Made by a program: the position numbers and the translations under genes. The notes beneath the pieces are model-generated. The model saw only the letters and a list, made by a program, of their open reading frames with translations. It was not told where the DNA came from and did no database searches. From Pelotomaculum sp. (lineage in GTDB: Bacteria; Bacillota; Desulfotomaculia; Desulfotomaculales; Pelotomaculaceae), in NCBI GenBank assembly GCA_022839445.1, contig JALHFC010000010.1, positions 1 through 5,885 of the forward strand: a stretch of 5,885 nucleotides of DNA, read 5' to 3'. The stretch's first letter is position 1, and the number at the start of each line of letters is the position of its first letter. Positions 1 through 5,207 of this stretch are shown in pieces.

Positions 1-17
1 TAATATTATTATCATTA

Positions 18-46
18 TTTACAGTTGATTTCGGGCAATTTAGATA
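18..46 (+). promoter_or_regulatory. possible sigma-A promoter for the MFS gene
   Basis: TTTACA at 18-23 matches the -35 consensus TTGACA at 5 of 6 bases. It is followed after 17 bases by TAGATA at 41-46, a weak -10 (3 of 6). Transcription would begin near base 53, leaving a leader of about 18 bases before the CTG start at 71. The region is AT-rich, so a chance match is quite possible, and the gene could instead be read from a promoter left of the window. Confidence 0.3.
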
Positions 47-59
47 AAACAAAATAAAT

Positions 60-67
60 GAGGTGAT
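60..67 (+). promoter_or_regulatory. strong ribosome binding site that fixes the MFS start at CTG 71
   Basis: GAGGTGAT is an exact 8-base match to the ideal Shine-Dalgarno sequence AGGAGGTGATC. Seven bases separate its GAGG core from CTG at 71-73, which is optimal spacing. The reading frame is closed by TGA at 59-61, and no ATG, GTG or TTG lies in frame between that stop and GTG 140. The ribosome site therefore points to CTG 71 as the initiator. Confidence 0.75.
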
Positions 68-70
68 TTT

Positions 71-1339
71 CTGGCTGAAAGTGCGAGTGGACAAAAATCT
101 GTAAATAACTTTTGGCTTACCGTAGCTGCCTTATCGGGGGTGCCATTTATTATGGTCTTGGGCAATTCCATGCTCATTCCAGTTTTGCCTGATATCAAAA
201 ATGCGTTAAACTTAACCCCGATCCAGGTAAGTTTAATTATTACTTTGTTTTCGTTGCCCGCTGGAATTATTATACCTTTAGCCGGCTTTTTATCGGACAG
301 GTTTAACAGGAAATCTATAATCATACCGGCCTTAATAATTTATGGAGCCGGCGGCGCTATTGCCGCAATTGCCGCCGTTTTTCTAAAACAACATACATAC
401 ACTGCTATACTTGCCGGCAGGGTCTTGCAGGGGTTGGGGGCAGCCGGGACTGCTCCCATTGCTATGGCCTTGTGTGGCGACCTGTTTCAAGGAAAAGACC
501 GTAGCCGTTCTTTAGGTACGATTGAATCTTCCAATGGCCTGGGCAAAGTAGTTAGCCCAATCCTTGGTTCCGCTGTCGGTCTTATCGCCTGGTACGCAAC
601 ATTTATCTTTTTTCCGTTAATTGTTATTCCGGTCGCAATCAGTATGTGGCTGTTGGTAAAAGAACCCGAAGTGGGACGCTCAAAACAGCAGCTACCCGAA
701 TATGTTAAATCATTTATAAATGTTTTAAAAAGCAAGACCGGCTTGTTATTGTCCTCATATGCTGCCGGTGCTATTGCCTTAATGGTCCTGTTTGGGATTT
801 TATTCTACCTTTCAGAATTCCTTGAGCAACAATTCGGTCTAGATGGTATTCAAAAAGGATTGGTCCTTGCTATTCCCGTTTTATTCATGAGCGCAACATC
901 ATTTATAACGGGTTTTGTTATAAAAAAGAAAAATAATTTAATGAAAATGTTAATAGTAACAGGATTAACTATTATGGCGGCTTCTTTGGCATTTTTGCCG
1001 TTTGCTGCGGGGGTTATAATGTATTTTGCCGCTATTTCTATCGTTGGCGCCGCTACAGGTATGGTACTCCCCTGCCTCAACACGTTAATTACCGGCGCTG
1101 CTTCAGTAAAAGAGCGTGGCCTGGTGACTTCATTTTATGGAAGCGTCAGGTTTTTAGGCGTAGCCATAGGACCCCCTCTTTATGGTTATCTGATGGTTAG
1201 GGGGACCGGGCTGATGTTCTGGATTTCGGCTGGACTGGCCCTGCTTGGGGCTGCTTTTGTTTTAATATTTGCCAATACCGGTGGCGAAAGAGCAGGAGGT
1301 TTTGTTATTCAAACAAGCCCCGCCAAAAAACCAAAATAG
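71..1339 (+). CDS. MFS transporter, DHA1-type drug:H+ antiporter family
   Basis: A 422-residue inner-membrane protein with about 12 predicted helices, the usual length for the 12-helix DHA1 branch of the major facilitator superfamily. Motif A is seen after helix 2 (GFLSDRFNRK, about residues 72-81) and motif B in helix 4 (GRVLQGLGAAG, R117 and Q120). A motif-C-like glycine/proline stretch lies in helix 5 (SPILGSAVG). A hydrophilic loop at the middle separates the six-helix halves. Family knowledge suggests proton-driven export of a small molecule; the substrate cannot be read from sequence. The start is placed at CTG 71: the next candidate, GTG 140, would cut helix 1 (about residues 15-38) in the middle and has no convincing ribosome site. 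The gene stands alone and converges with the next gene, their stops 37 bases apart. Family assignment is secure, specific function is not. Confidence 0.9.
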   Translation: MAESASGQKSVNNFWLTVAALSGVPFIMVLGNSMLIPVLPDIKNALNLTPIQVSLIITLFSLPAGIIIPLAGFLSDRFNRKSIIIPALIIYGAGGAIAAIAAVFLKQHTYTAILAGRVLQGLGAAGTAPIAMALCGDLFQGKDRSRSLGTIESSNGLGKVVSPILGSAVGLIAWYATFIFFPLIVIPVAISMWLLVKEPEVGRSKQQLPEYVKSFINVLKSKTGLLLSSYAAGAIALMVLFGILFYLSEFLEQQFGLDGIQKGLVLAIPVLFMSATSFITGFVIKKKNNLMKMLIVTGLTIMAASLAFLPFAAGVIMYFAAISIVGAATGMVLPCLNTLITGAASVKERGLVTSFYGSVRFLGVAIGPPLYGYLMVRGTGLMFWISAGLALLGAAFVLIFANTGGERAGGFVIQTSPAKKPK

Positions 1340-1344
1340 AAGGC

Positions 1345-1367
1345 AAAAAAGGGCAGGTTTCCCTGTC
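1345..1367 (-). terminator. weak intrinsic terminator of the 194-residue gene
   Basis: Read on the minus strand, GACAGG-GAAA-CCTGCC forms a short hairpin with a GNRA-type tetraloop and one A-C mismatch. It begins about 10 bases after the stop of the minus-strand gene and is followed by CTTTTTT (bases 1351-1345). Only four pairs next to the loop are uninterrupted, so it is weak. On the plus strand the hairpin pairs better (one G-U pair) but has no T-run after it, so it is less likely to end the MFS transcript by itself. Confidence 0.4.
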
Positions 1368-1376
1368 AGGCAGAAG

Positions 1377-1961
1377 TTATTTAATATTTCTTAGCTTTCC
1401 TTTTTGTTCGCCTAATAATTGCTCATATTGAGCAGTAAGGCTACCTATAGCTTTTAACCATTCTTCCCGAAATCCTGGTTGCTTTTCCGGATCTATTTTT
1501 ATTTTTGCTCCCACCCTTTTCCCCAGCGACTGCAGGGAGGAACTGAGCTTTGCCGTATACATATCTTTGAACCTGCTATATGCTTGCTCTACCGAGCTTT
1601 CATAGTATCGAAAAAGATGCTCTATCTGCCCCAATATTTCACTTGCCGCCTGTTTATTCTTTTTTATTTGCAGGATGCCTTCCATTGCTTTTTTGTTGGT
1701 TTCGTATGTTGCCTTATCTAACGGCAGCAATATATTGCTAAGGATAGTTTCTTGAGCGCCTTCTAATATATATCCTCTCATATTTTCAGAATACTTGTTT
1801 GCTTCTGAAAATATATCATAATCTTTTTCCCTAAGGTATTTTGCAGCAATAGCTTTCCCTATGGGGATATGTTCCATTCTATCTATTTCCCCCCTAGGCA
1901 CTTCTTTCCTTTGCTTAAAACGTTCCATAGCCATTTCATAAGCAGACCGGATTTTGTCCAT
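1377..1961 (-). CDS. conserved-looking hypothetical protein, helical, cytoplasmic
   Basis: I do not recognise this 194-residue protein. It is rich in Lys, Glu, Gln and Ala, has no cysteine, no signal peptide and no membrane segment, and reads as almost entirely alpha-helical. The N-terminus (MDKIRSAYEMAMERFKQRKE) is a charged amphipathic helix. A long helical stretch at about residues 85-140 could form a coiled coil or helical bundle, and the C-terminus ends in a basic tail. It looks like a real gene: ATG is preceded by GGGAGG with 8 bases of spacing, a near-perfect promoter lies 60-90 bases upstream, and a possible terminator follows the stop. It is monocistronic between the convergent MFS gene and the end of the zinc operon, so neighbours give no clue to function. 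A lineage-restricted family is my guess. Confidence 0.8.
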   Translation of the reverse strand: MDKIRSAYEMAMERFKQRKEVPRGEIDRMEHIPIGKAIAAKYLREKDYDIFSEANKYSENMRGYILEGAQETILSNILLPLDKATYETNKKAMEGILQIKKNKQAASEILGQIEHLFRYYESSVEQAYSRFKDMYTAKLSSSLQSLGKRVGAKIKIDPEKQPGFREEWLKAIGSLTAQYEQLLGEQKGKLRNIK

Positions 1962-1995
1962 TCTTATAACCTCCCTAGTCTTTGGCTACACCACA

Positions 1996-2019
1996 CTACA
2001 TTATCAACATTGCCAACAT
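1996..2019 (-). repeat. three 6-bp direct repeats at a 9-bp period in the leader
   Basis: On the minus strand ATGTTG-gca-ATGTTG-ata-ATGTAG occurs at 2019-1996: two identical hexamers and a third with one change, each starting 9 bases after the last. The array begins 4 bases after the -10 box of the promoter at 2024-2052, so it covers the predicted start of transcription. It could be a site for a regulator or be coincidence. Five-base arms TTGGC and GCCAA (2015-2011 and 1985-1981) also flank part of this leader as an inverted repeat. Confidence 0.35.
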
Positions 2020-2023
2020 AATT

Positions 2024-2052
2024 ATTATATCTTTCCAAGCTTTTCTAGTCAA
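2024..2052 (-). promoter_or_regulatory. sigma-A promoter of the 194-residue gene
   Basis: On the minus strand the -35 is TTGACT (2052-2047, 5 of 6 consensus bases), the spacer is exactly 17 bases, and the -10 is TATAAT (2029-2024, perfect). The predicted start is near 2017, giving a leader of roughly 55 bases before the ATG at 1961. This is the best promoter match in the window and suggests the unknown gene is transcribed independently and well. Confidence 0.8.
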
Positions 2053-2064
2053 ATACCCGCGTAT

Positions 2065-2096
2065 AAAAACTAAAACCCGCACCACCAGGCGGGTTT
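2065..2096 (-). terminator. intrinsic terminator of the zinc operon
   Basis: On the minus strand AAACCCGC (2096-2089) pairs perfectly over 8 bases with GCGGGTTT (2080-2073) around an 8-base loop, followed by TAG and TTTTT (2069-2065). The upstream arm overlaps the znuB stop codon, so the operon ends immediately after its last gene. The T-run is interrupted but the GC-rich stem is strong. Confidence 0.85.
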
Positions 2097-2955
2097 ATAG
2101 CGCTGCATCTTGTTCATATCTTATATTGTCGCCATCATTATGATGGACTACCTGCCGGGCATAAAGGCTTTTAAAGAAAAGGACTCCCAACAACAAAATG
2201 ACCGCGATCATGATGATAGCGCCCCCGGCTGCCAGGTTTAGGTAAAATGAGACAAAAAGCCCTGATATTGCTGAAAAAACGCCGATCAAAATAGAGATAT
2301 ATAGGGCACCCTTGAAACTTCTCGCCATTTGAAGGGCAGTAGCTACAGGAATGATCATCAGTGATGATACCAAAAGGACACCGATGATACGCATGGTAAC
2401 GGCTATTGTCAGTGATGTCAGTATCGTAAAAGATATATTGATAGCCGAAACAGCTACACCGCTAGCCCTGGCTGCCTCCTCATCAAAAGAAATATAATAA
2501 AGTTCCTTAAAGATAAGGAATATAAAAGCAAGGACTACTGCACCAATACCTGCTACAATCCAGAAATCAGACCCCCCTGTTGTAACAATACTGCCGAATA
2601 GGTAGCTAAATACATTAGTATTGAAACCACGGCCGGCGCTAAATAAAATAGCGGCAACCGCAAGCCCCGCCGAAAGCATAATGGCAATAGACAGTTCAGA
2701 GTAGGTCTTATATTTTTCGCGTAACTTTTCAATAATAATAGCGCTGGCAACGGAAAATACAGAAGCTGCGAGTACAGGGTGGGTGCCTGTTAATAGACCG
2801 GCAGCCACCCCGGCTAAGGATATGTGGGATAGGGCGTCGGCAATGAGCGACATCCTGCGCAGGACAACAAATAAGCCGGTTAACGGGCAAATAACACCGG
2901 CAATAATACCAATCAAAAACGCTTTATTCATATACGCATATTGAAATATCTCCAA
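2095..2955 (-). CDS. znuB: zinc ABC transporter permease ZnuB (ABC-3 family)
   Basis: A 286-residue integral membrane protein of the ABC-3 metal permease family. As a dimer it should form the path through which zinc released from ZnuA crosses the membrane, driven by ZnuC. Successive hydrophobic segments give about 8 helices. The family signature RRMSLIADALSHISLAGVA is at residues 33-51, and the conserved FDEEAARASGV cytoplasmic segment that contacts the ATPase is mid-protein. The start is TTG at 2955-2953, supported by the family-typical N-terminus MEIFQYAYMNKA and by GGGTG seven bases upstream; the ATG nine codons later has no well-spaced ribosome site. The gene lies 15 bases after znuC and probably depends on coupled translation. 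The C-terminal tail is polar and carries an HH pair. Zinc rather than manganese or iron is inferred from the adjacent Zur-like regulator. Confidence 0.92.
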   Translation of the reverse strand: MEIFQYAYMNKAFLIGIIAGVICPLTGLFVVLRRMSLIADALSHISLAGVAAGLLTGTHPVLAASVFSVASAIIIEKLREKYKTYSELSIAIMLSAGLAVAAILFSAGRGFNTNVFSYLFGSIVTTGGSDFWIVAGIGAVVLAFIFLIFKELYYISFDEEAARASGVAVSAINISFTILTSLTIAVTMRIIGVLLVSSLMIIPVATALQMARSFKGALYISILIGVFSAISGLFVSFYLNLAAGGAIIMIAVILLLGVLFFKSLYARQVVHHNDGDNIRYEQDAAL

Positions 2956-2970
2956 TTGTTAACACCCGCT

Positions 2971-3708
2971 TCAAGCCGTCCACAATCGTCTTTGGCACTC
3001 TAATAACAGGTCCGGTTGCCCCGCGTCATGGCAACTGCAGGTACAACATAGCCTACGGTCCAAGCACACCTGCCTTGTGATCACGGATGATACTTCATTT
3101 AGTTCATGAGATACTATGATTGTGGTTAAGCCCTTTTCAAAAATTAGCCGTTTAAGCAAATCATAAAACTGATTTTGAGCGTTTTGATCTAAACCATTTG
3201 TCGGTTCGTCAAGCAATAGCAGATCAGGCGCCCTCACTAGCGCCCTGGCTATAAAAACCCGCTGTTGTTGACCACCGGATAGGGAGCTTAAAAGCCTGCT
3301 CCTGTGCTCCCCCATACCTACCTCATCCAGCGCCTTCAATGCAAGACAGCGGTCTTCCCTGTTTTGCGGCCTAAATATACTGTGCCCTGTAATCAGTCCG
3401 GCAGTAACTACTTCCTCCACAGTTGTAGGAAAACCGGCGTTAAACAAAGTAGCCTTTTGTGAAACATAACCGATTCTGCCTAGATCTCTAAATTTGTTGA
3501 GATCGATCCCGAAAAGAGAAATTTCTCCCCTGTACGGTTTTAACTGGCCCAGGATTAATTTTAGGAGAGTGCTTTTCCCCGATCCATTCGGCCCGGTAAC
3601 GCCGATGGATTCCCCTGCCCGCACCCGGAGTGAAATATTATCGAGCACAGGATGACATCCATAGCTGAACGTAACATCTTTGAAATCTACAAGCGTTTTA
3701 AAGTTCAT
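2971..3708 (-). CDS. znuC: zinc ABC transporter ATP-binding protein ZnuC
   Basis: A 245-residue ATPase that powers zinc import with ZnuB. All ABC motifs are intact: Walker A GPNGSGKST at 39-47, Q-loop Q84, signature LSGGQQQR at 143-150, Walker B LLLLDEP at 163-169, the D-loop after it, and switch histidine H201. Length fits the family. The start ATG (3708) overlaps the znuA end by 11 bases and is preceded by TGGGGGTAAAAT, a G-rich ribosome site, so translation is likely coupled to znuA. Unusual is the C-terminus: after the conserved VCLDRRL block, where relatives usually carry a short histidine-containing strand, this protein has C221, C222, C224, C226 and H227, plus C215 and C238. Codons there are ordinary and I see no frameshift. 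The cluster might bind metal, which is inference. Confidence 0.93.
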   Translation of the reverse strand: MNFKTLVDFKDVTFSYGCHPVLDNISLRVRAGESIGVTGPNGSGKSTLLKLILGQLKPYRGEISLFGIDLNKFRDLGRIGYVSQKATLFNAGFPTTVEEVVTAGLITGHSIFRPQNREDRCLALKALDEVGMGEHRSRLLSSLSGGQQQRVFIARALVRAPDLLLLDEPTNGLDQNAQNQFYDLLKRLIFEKGLTTIIVSHELNEVSSVITRQVCLDRRLCCTCSCHDAGQPDLLLECQRRLWTA

Positions 3709-4663
3709 ATTTTACCCCCAGTGCTAGTTGAAGGTTATTTAAATTATCCCTCATGACAGAAAGATAACTTTTTCCGGCGTCAATTTCATCCCTGGCAAGA
3801 CCACCCAGTGGGTTTAAAACCAGAACCTCCGCTCCCACTTCAGAGGCAATAACTTCCGACACCTTTGGGTTTACCATAGATTCAAAGAAAATATATTTGA
3901 TATCTCTTCCCCGTGCTATTTTTACAATCTCAGCCATCCTGGCCGGTGTGGGCTCCACTTCAGGGGAAATTCCCCTGAGTGGAATTTGTTCCAAACCATA
4001 GCGCCGGGCAAGGTAGCCAAATGCGTCATGAGAAGTAATAAAAGACTTCACGGGGGTATTTCTTAGTGATAATATGTAATCTTGATGGAGGTTGGCCAGT
4101 TTCGCGTTGTATCCGGCGGCATTGGCTTCATAATACTCCCTGTTGCCGGGATCGGCCTTACACATTCCTTCTTTTATGTTGTTTACCATCTGCTTGGCGT
4201 TAACGGGATCAAGCCAGATATGGGGGTCAACCATTTCTATCCCTGTTTTTAATGGATTGTGGGCGCTGTCACCGTGATCCATATAAAAAAGATCGATCCC
4301 CTTGCTGGTATCTACCACAACAAGGTCAGGGTTATTGATATTGTTTAAGGCTTTTTCCACCCAAGACTCCAGGCCGGCGCCACAATAAATAAAGACATTC
4401 CCCTCACCCAATTTAGCTAAATCCCGGGGCGCGGGCTCCCATTCGTGGGGCTCTACCCCCGGCGGCACGAGATATTGCACCTCCGCCGCGTCGCCACCTA
4501 CATTTATTGCAAAGTCGTATAAGGGAAAGATTGTCGTGTAAACTATCAGTTTCCCCGGGTCCTTATCCCCTTGCCGGCTTTCCCTTTCTCGGTTGGTACA
4601 ACCAGAACAAACTGTTATAATTAATAGAAAGAGAACGGCAACTATATAACTAACCTTTTTCAT
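3698..4663 (-). CDS. znuA: zinc-binding lipoprotein ZnuA (cluster A-I solute-binding protein)
   Basis: A 321-residue extracytoplasmic lipoprotein that should capture zinc and deliver it to ZnuB. Residues 1-21 form a lipoprotein signal (MKK start, hydrophobic core) ending in the lipobox CSGC, so C22 is the predicted lipid-anchored residue; cysteine at the -3 position is atypical. The mature part has the family landmarks: PHEWEP (H73), DPHIWLDP (H148) and SHDAFGYL (H212), the three histidines expected to hold zinc. The fourth ligand position near LNPLGGL shows N284 rather than the Asp seen in many homologues. A short acidic/His loop (DHGDSAH, 129-135) stands where ZnuA proteins often have a long His-rich loop. 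The start is ATG 4663, with GGAGG five bases upstream and 28 bases after zur. The frame stays open 24 codons further, but that would overlap zur and bury the signal peptide. Confidence 0.93.
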   Translation of the reverse strand: MKKVSYIVAVLFLLIITVCSGCTNRERESRQGDKDPGKLIVYTTIFPLYDFAINVGGDAAEVQYLVPPGVEPHEWEPAPRDLAKLGEGNVFIYCGAGLESWVEKALNNINNPDLVVVDTSKGIDLFYMDHGDSAHNPLKTGIEMVDPHIWLDPVNAKQMVNNIKEGMCKADPGNREYYEANAAGYNAKLANLHQDYILSLRNTPVKSFITSHDAFGYLARRYGLEQIPLRGISPEVEPTPARMAEIVKIARGRDIKYIFFESMVNPKVSEVIASEVGAEVLVLNPLGGLARDEIDAGKSYLSVMRDNLNNLQLALGVKYEL

Positions 4664-4691
4664 GTTTGCCTCCAGTATAAATATTAAATAA

Positions 4692-5117
4692 TTAAACAGT
4701 TTTTTGGCATGCCGGGCAATAGCCGTATATTTCAAAAGCGTGCCCCATAACTTTATAACCCTTTTCTTTTGCTAGTTCTAGATCCCGTTCAAGCAGGGGG
4801 CATTGTTCCAAGCAAACAGATTCGCCGCAACCAAGGCAAACTAGATGATGGTGGTGGCTTTTTACAATTTCAAACCTACTTTTTTCATTGTTCTTTAGAT
4901 TAATTTGAATTAGACAACCCATTTCCACGAGAAGGTTTAAATTGCGGTAAACTGTATCCAGGCTTACCCCAGGATGTGAGACCCGCGCTTTTTCCAACAC
5001 TTCCGTTGCCGTAGGGGGTCCGTCCGACAAGAGCAAAGCATTGATAATAGCCCGGCGTTGCGGCGTTACCTTGTAACCTTTATTTTTAAATTGTTTAATA
5101 ACATCTAAAACCCTCAT
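4692..5117 (-). CDS. zur: Fur-family metalloregulator, probably Zur
   Basis: A 141-residue Fur-family repressor of typical length. The N-terminal winged helix includes the recognition region SLDTVYRNLNLLVEMG (52-67). The C-terminal dimerisation domain carries structural zinc pairs C94-x2-C97 and C134-x2-C137. A run of four histidines (88-91) precedes the first pair. The end, GYKVMGHAFEIYGYCPAC, closely resembles what I recall of Bacillus Zur, as does the CP dipeptide at 106-107. PerR is unlikely: the PerR Asp is Glu (E83) and its N-terminal His is Pro (P34). Position at the head of a znuACB operon fits zinc-dependent repression, including of itself. ATG 5117 is preceded by GGGGGATTAA, a usable ribosome site. 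Fur with iron specificity is the alternative; the genes it precedes make Zur the better call. Confidence 0.88.
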   Translation of the reverse strand: MRVLDVIKQFKNKGYKVTPQRRAIINALLLSDGPPTATEVLEKARVSHPGVSLDTVYRNLNLLVEMGCLIQINLKNNEKSRFEIVKSHHHHLVCLGCGESVCLEQCPLLERDLELAKEKGYKVMGHAFEIYGYCPACQKTV

Positions 5118-5127
5118 TTAATCCCCC

Positions 5128-5147
5128 AAATAAGAATGTTCCTATTT
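5128..5147. promoter_or_regulatory. candidate Zur operator
   Basis: AAATAAGAATGTTCCTATTT is an imperfect 20-bp palindrome: 8 of 10 position pairs are complementary, with mismatches at one inner pair and at the centre. It lies 3 bases downstream of the -10 box of the zur promoter and covers the predicted start of transcription, a classic repressor position. Its AAAT...AAT and ATTT ends recall the Bacillus Zur box (AAATCGTAATnATTACGATTT), but the core differs. A similar half-site, TCCTTATT at 5159-5166, sits 19 bases away in the promoter spacer. Function is inferred from symmetry and position. Confidence 0.6.
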
Positions 5148-5150
5148 AGA

Positions 5151-5179
5151 ATATTAACTCCTTATTAAAATTATGTCAA
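5151..5179 (-). promoter_or_regulatory. sigma-A promoter of the zur-znuACB operon
   Basis: On the minus strand the -35 is a perfect TTGACA (5179-5174), the spacer is 17 bases, and the -10 is TAATAT (5156-5151, 4 of 6). Transcription is expected near 5144, about 27 bases before the zur ATG. The -35 starts 2 bases after the T-run of the upstream glycosyltransferase terminator, so the two transcription units are packed tightly but separated. Confidence 0.75.
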
Positions 5180-5181
5180 GG

Positions 5182-5203
5182 AAAAACCGGTTTTTTAAAC
5201 CGG
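5182..5203 (-). terminator. intrinsic terminator of the glycosyltransferase gene
   Basis: On the minus strand CCGGTTT (5203-5197), loop AAA, AAACCGG (5193-5187) form a perfect 7-bp stem followed by TTTTT (5186-5182). It begins 4 bases after the stop codon at 5208. There is no T-run on the opposite strand, so it acts in the minus direction and isolates the zinc operon from upstream transcription. Confidence 0.88.
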
Positions 5204-5207
5204 CGTG

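Noticed and set aside
58..66. ATG AGG TGA mini-frame just before the MFS start
   Set aside because: It is two codons long and lies within the Shine-Dalgarno region; there is no evidence it is translated.
487..1083. Minus-strand open frames inside the MFS gene (487-735 and 850-1083)
   Set aside because: They overlap a gene with clear family motifs, and their translations show no coherent domain.
1351..1367. Hairpin as a plus-strand terminator of the MFS gene
   Set aside because: It pairs with six bases including a G-U, but no T-run follows on the plus strand; the A-run before it suits minus-strand termination instead.
1479..1721. 80-codon open frame antisense to the 194-residue gene
   Set aside because: No ribosome site or recognisable product; it mirrors a gene that has its own promoter and start signals.
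2553..2750. 65-codon open frame in another minus frame inside znuB
   Set aside because: It is an out-of-frame shadow of a well-conserved permease, with no independent signals.
4664..4735. 24-codon upstream extension of znuA
   Set aside because: It would overlap the end of zur, lacks a good ribosome site, and puts a charged stretch before the lipoprotein signal; ATG 4663 has GGAGG at ideal spacing.
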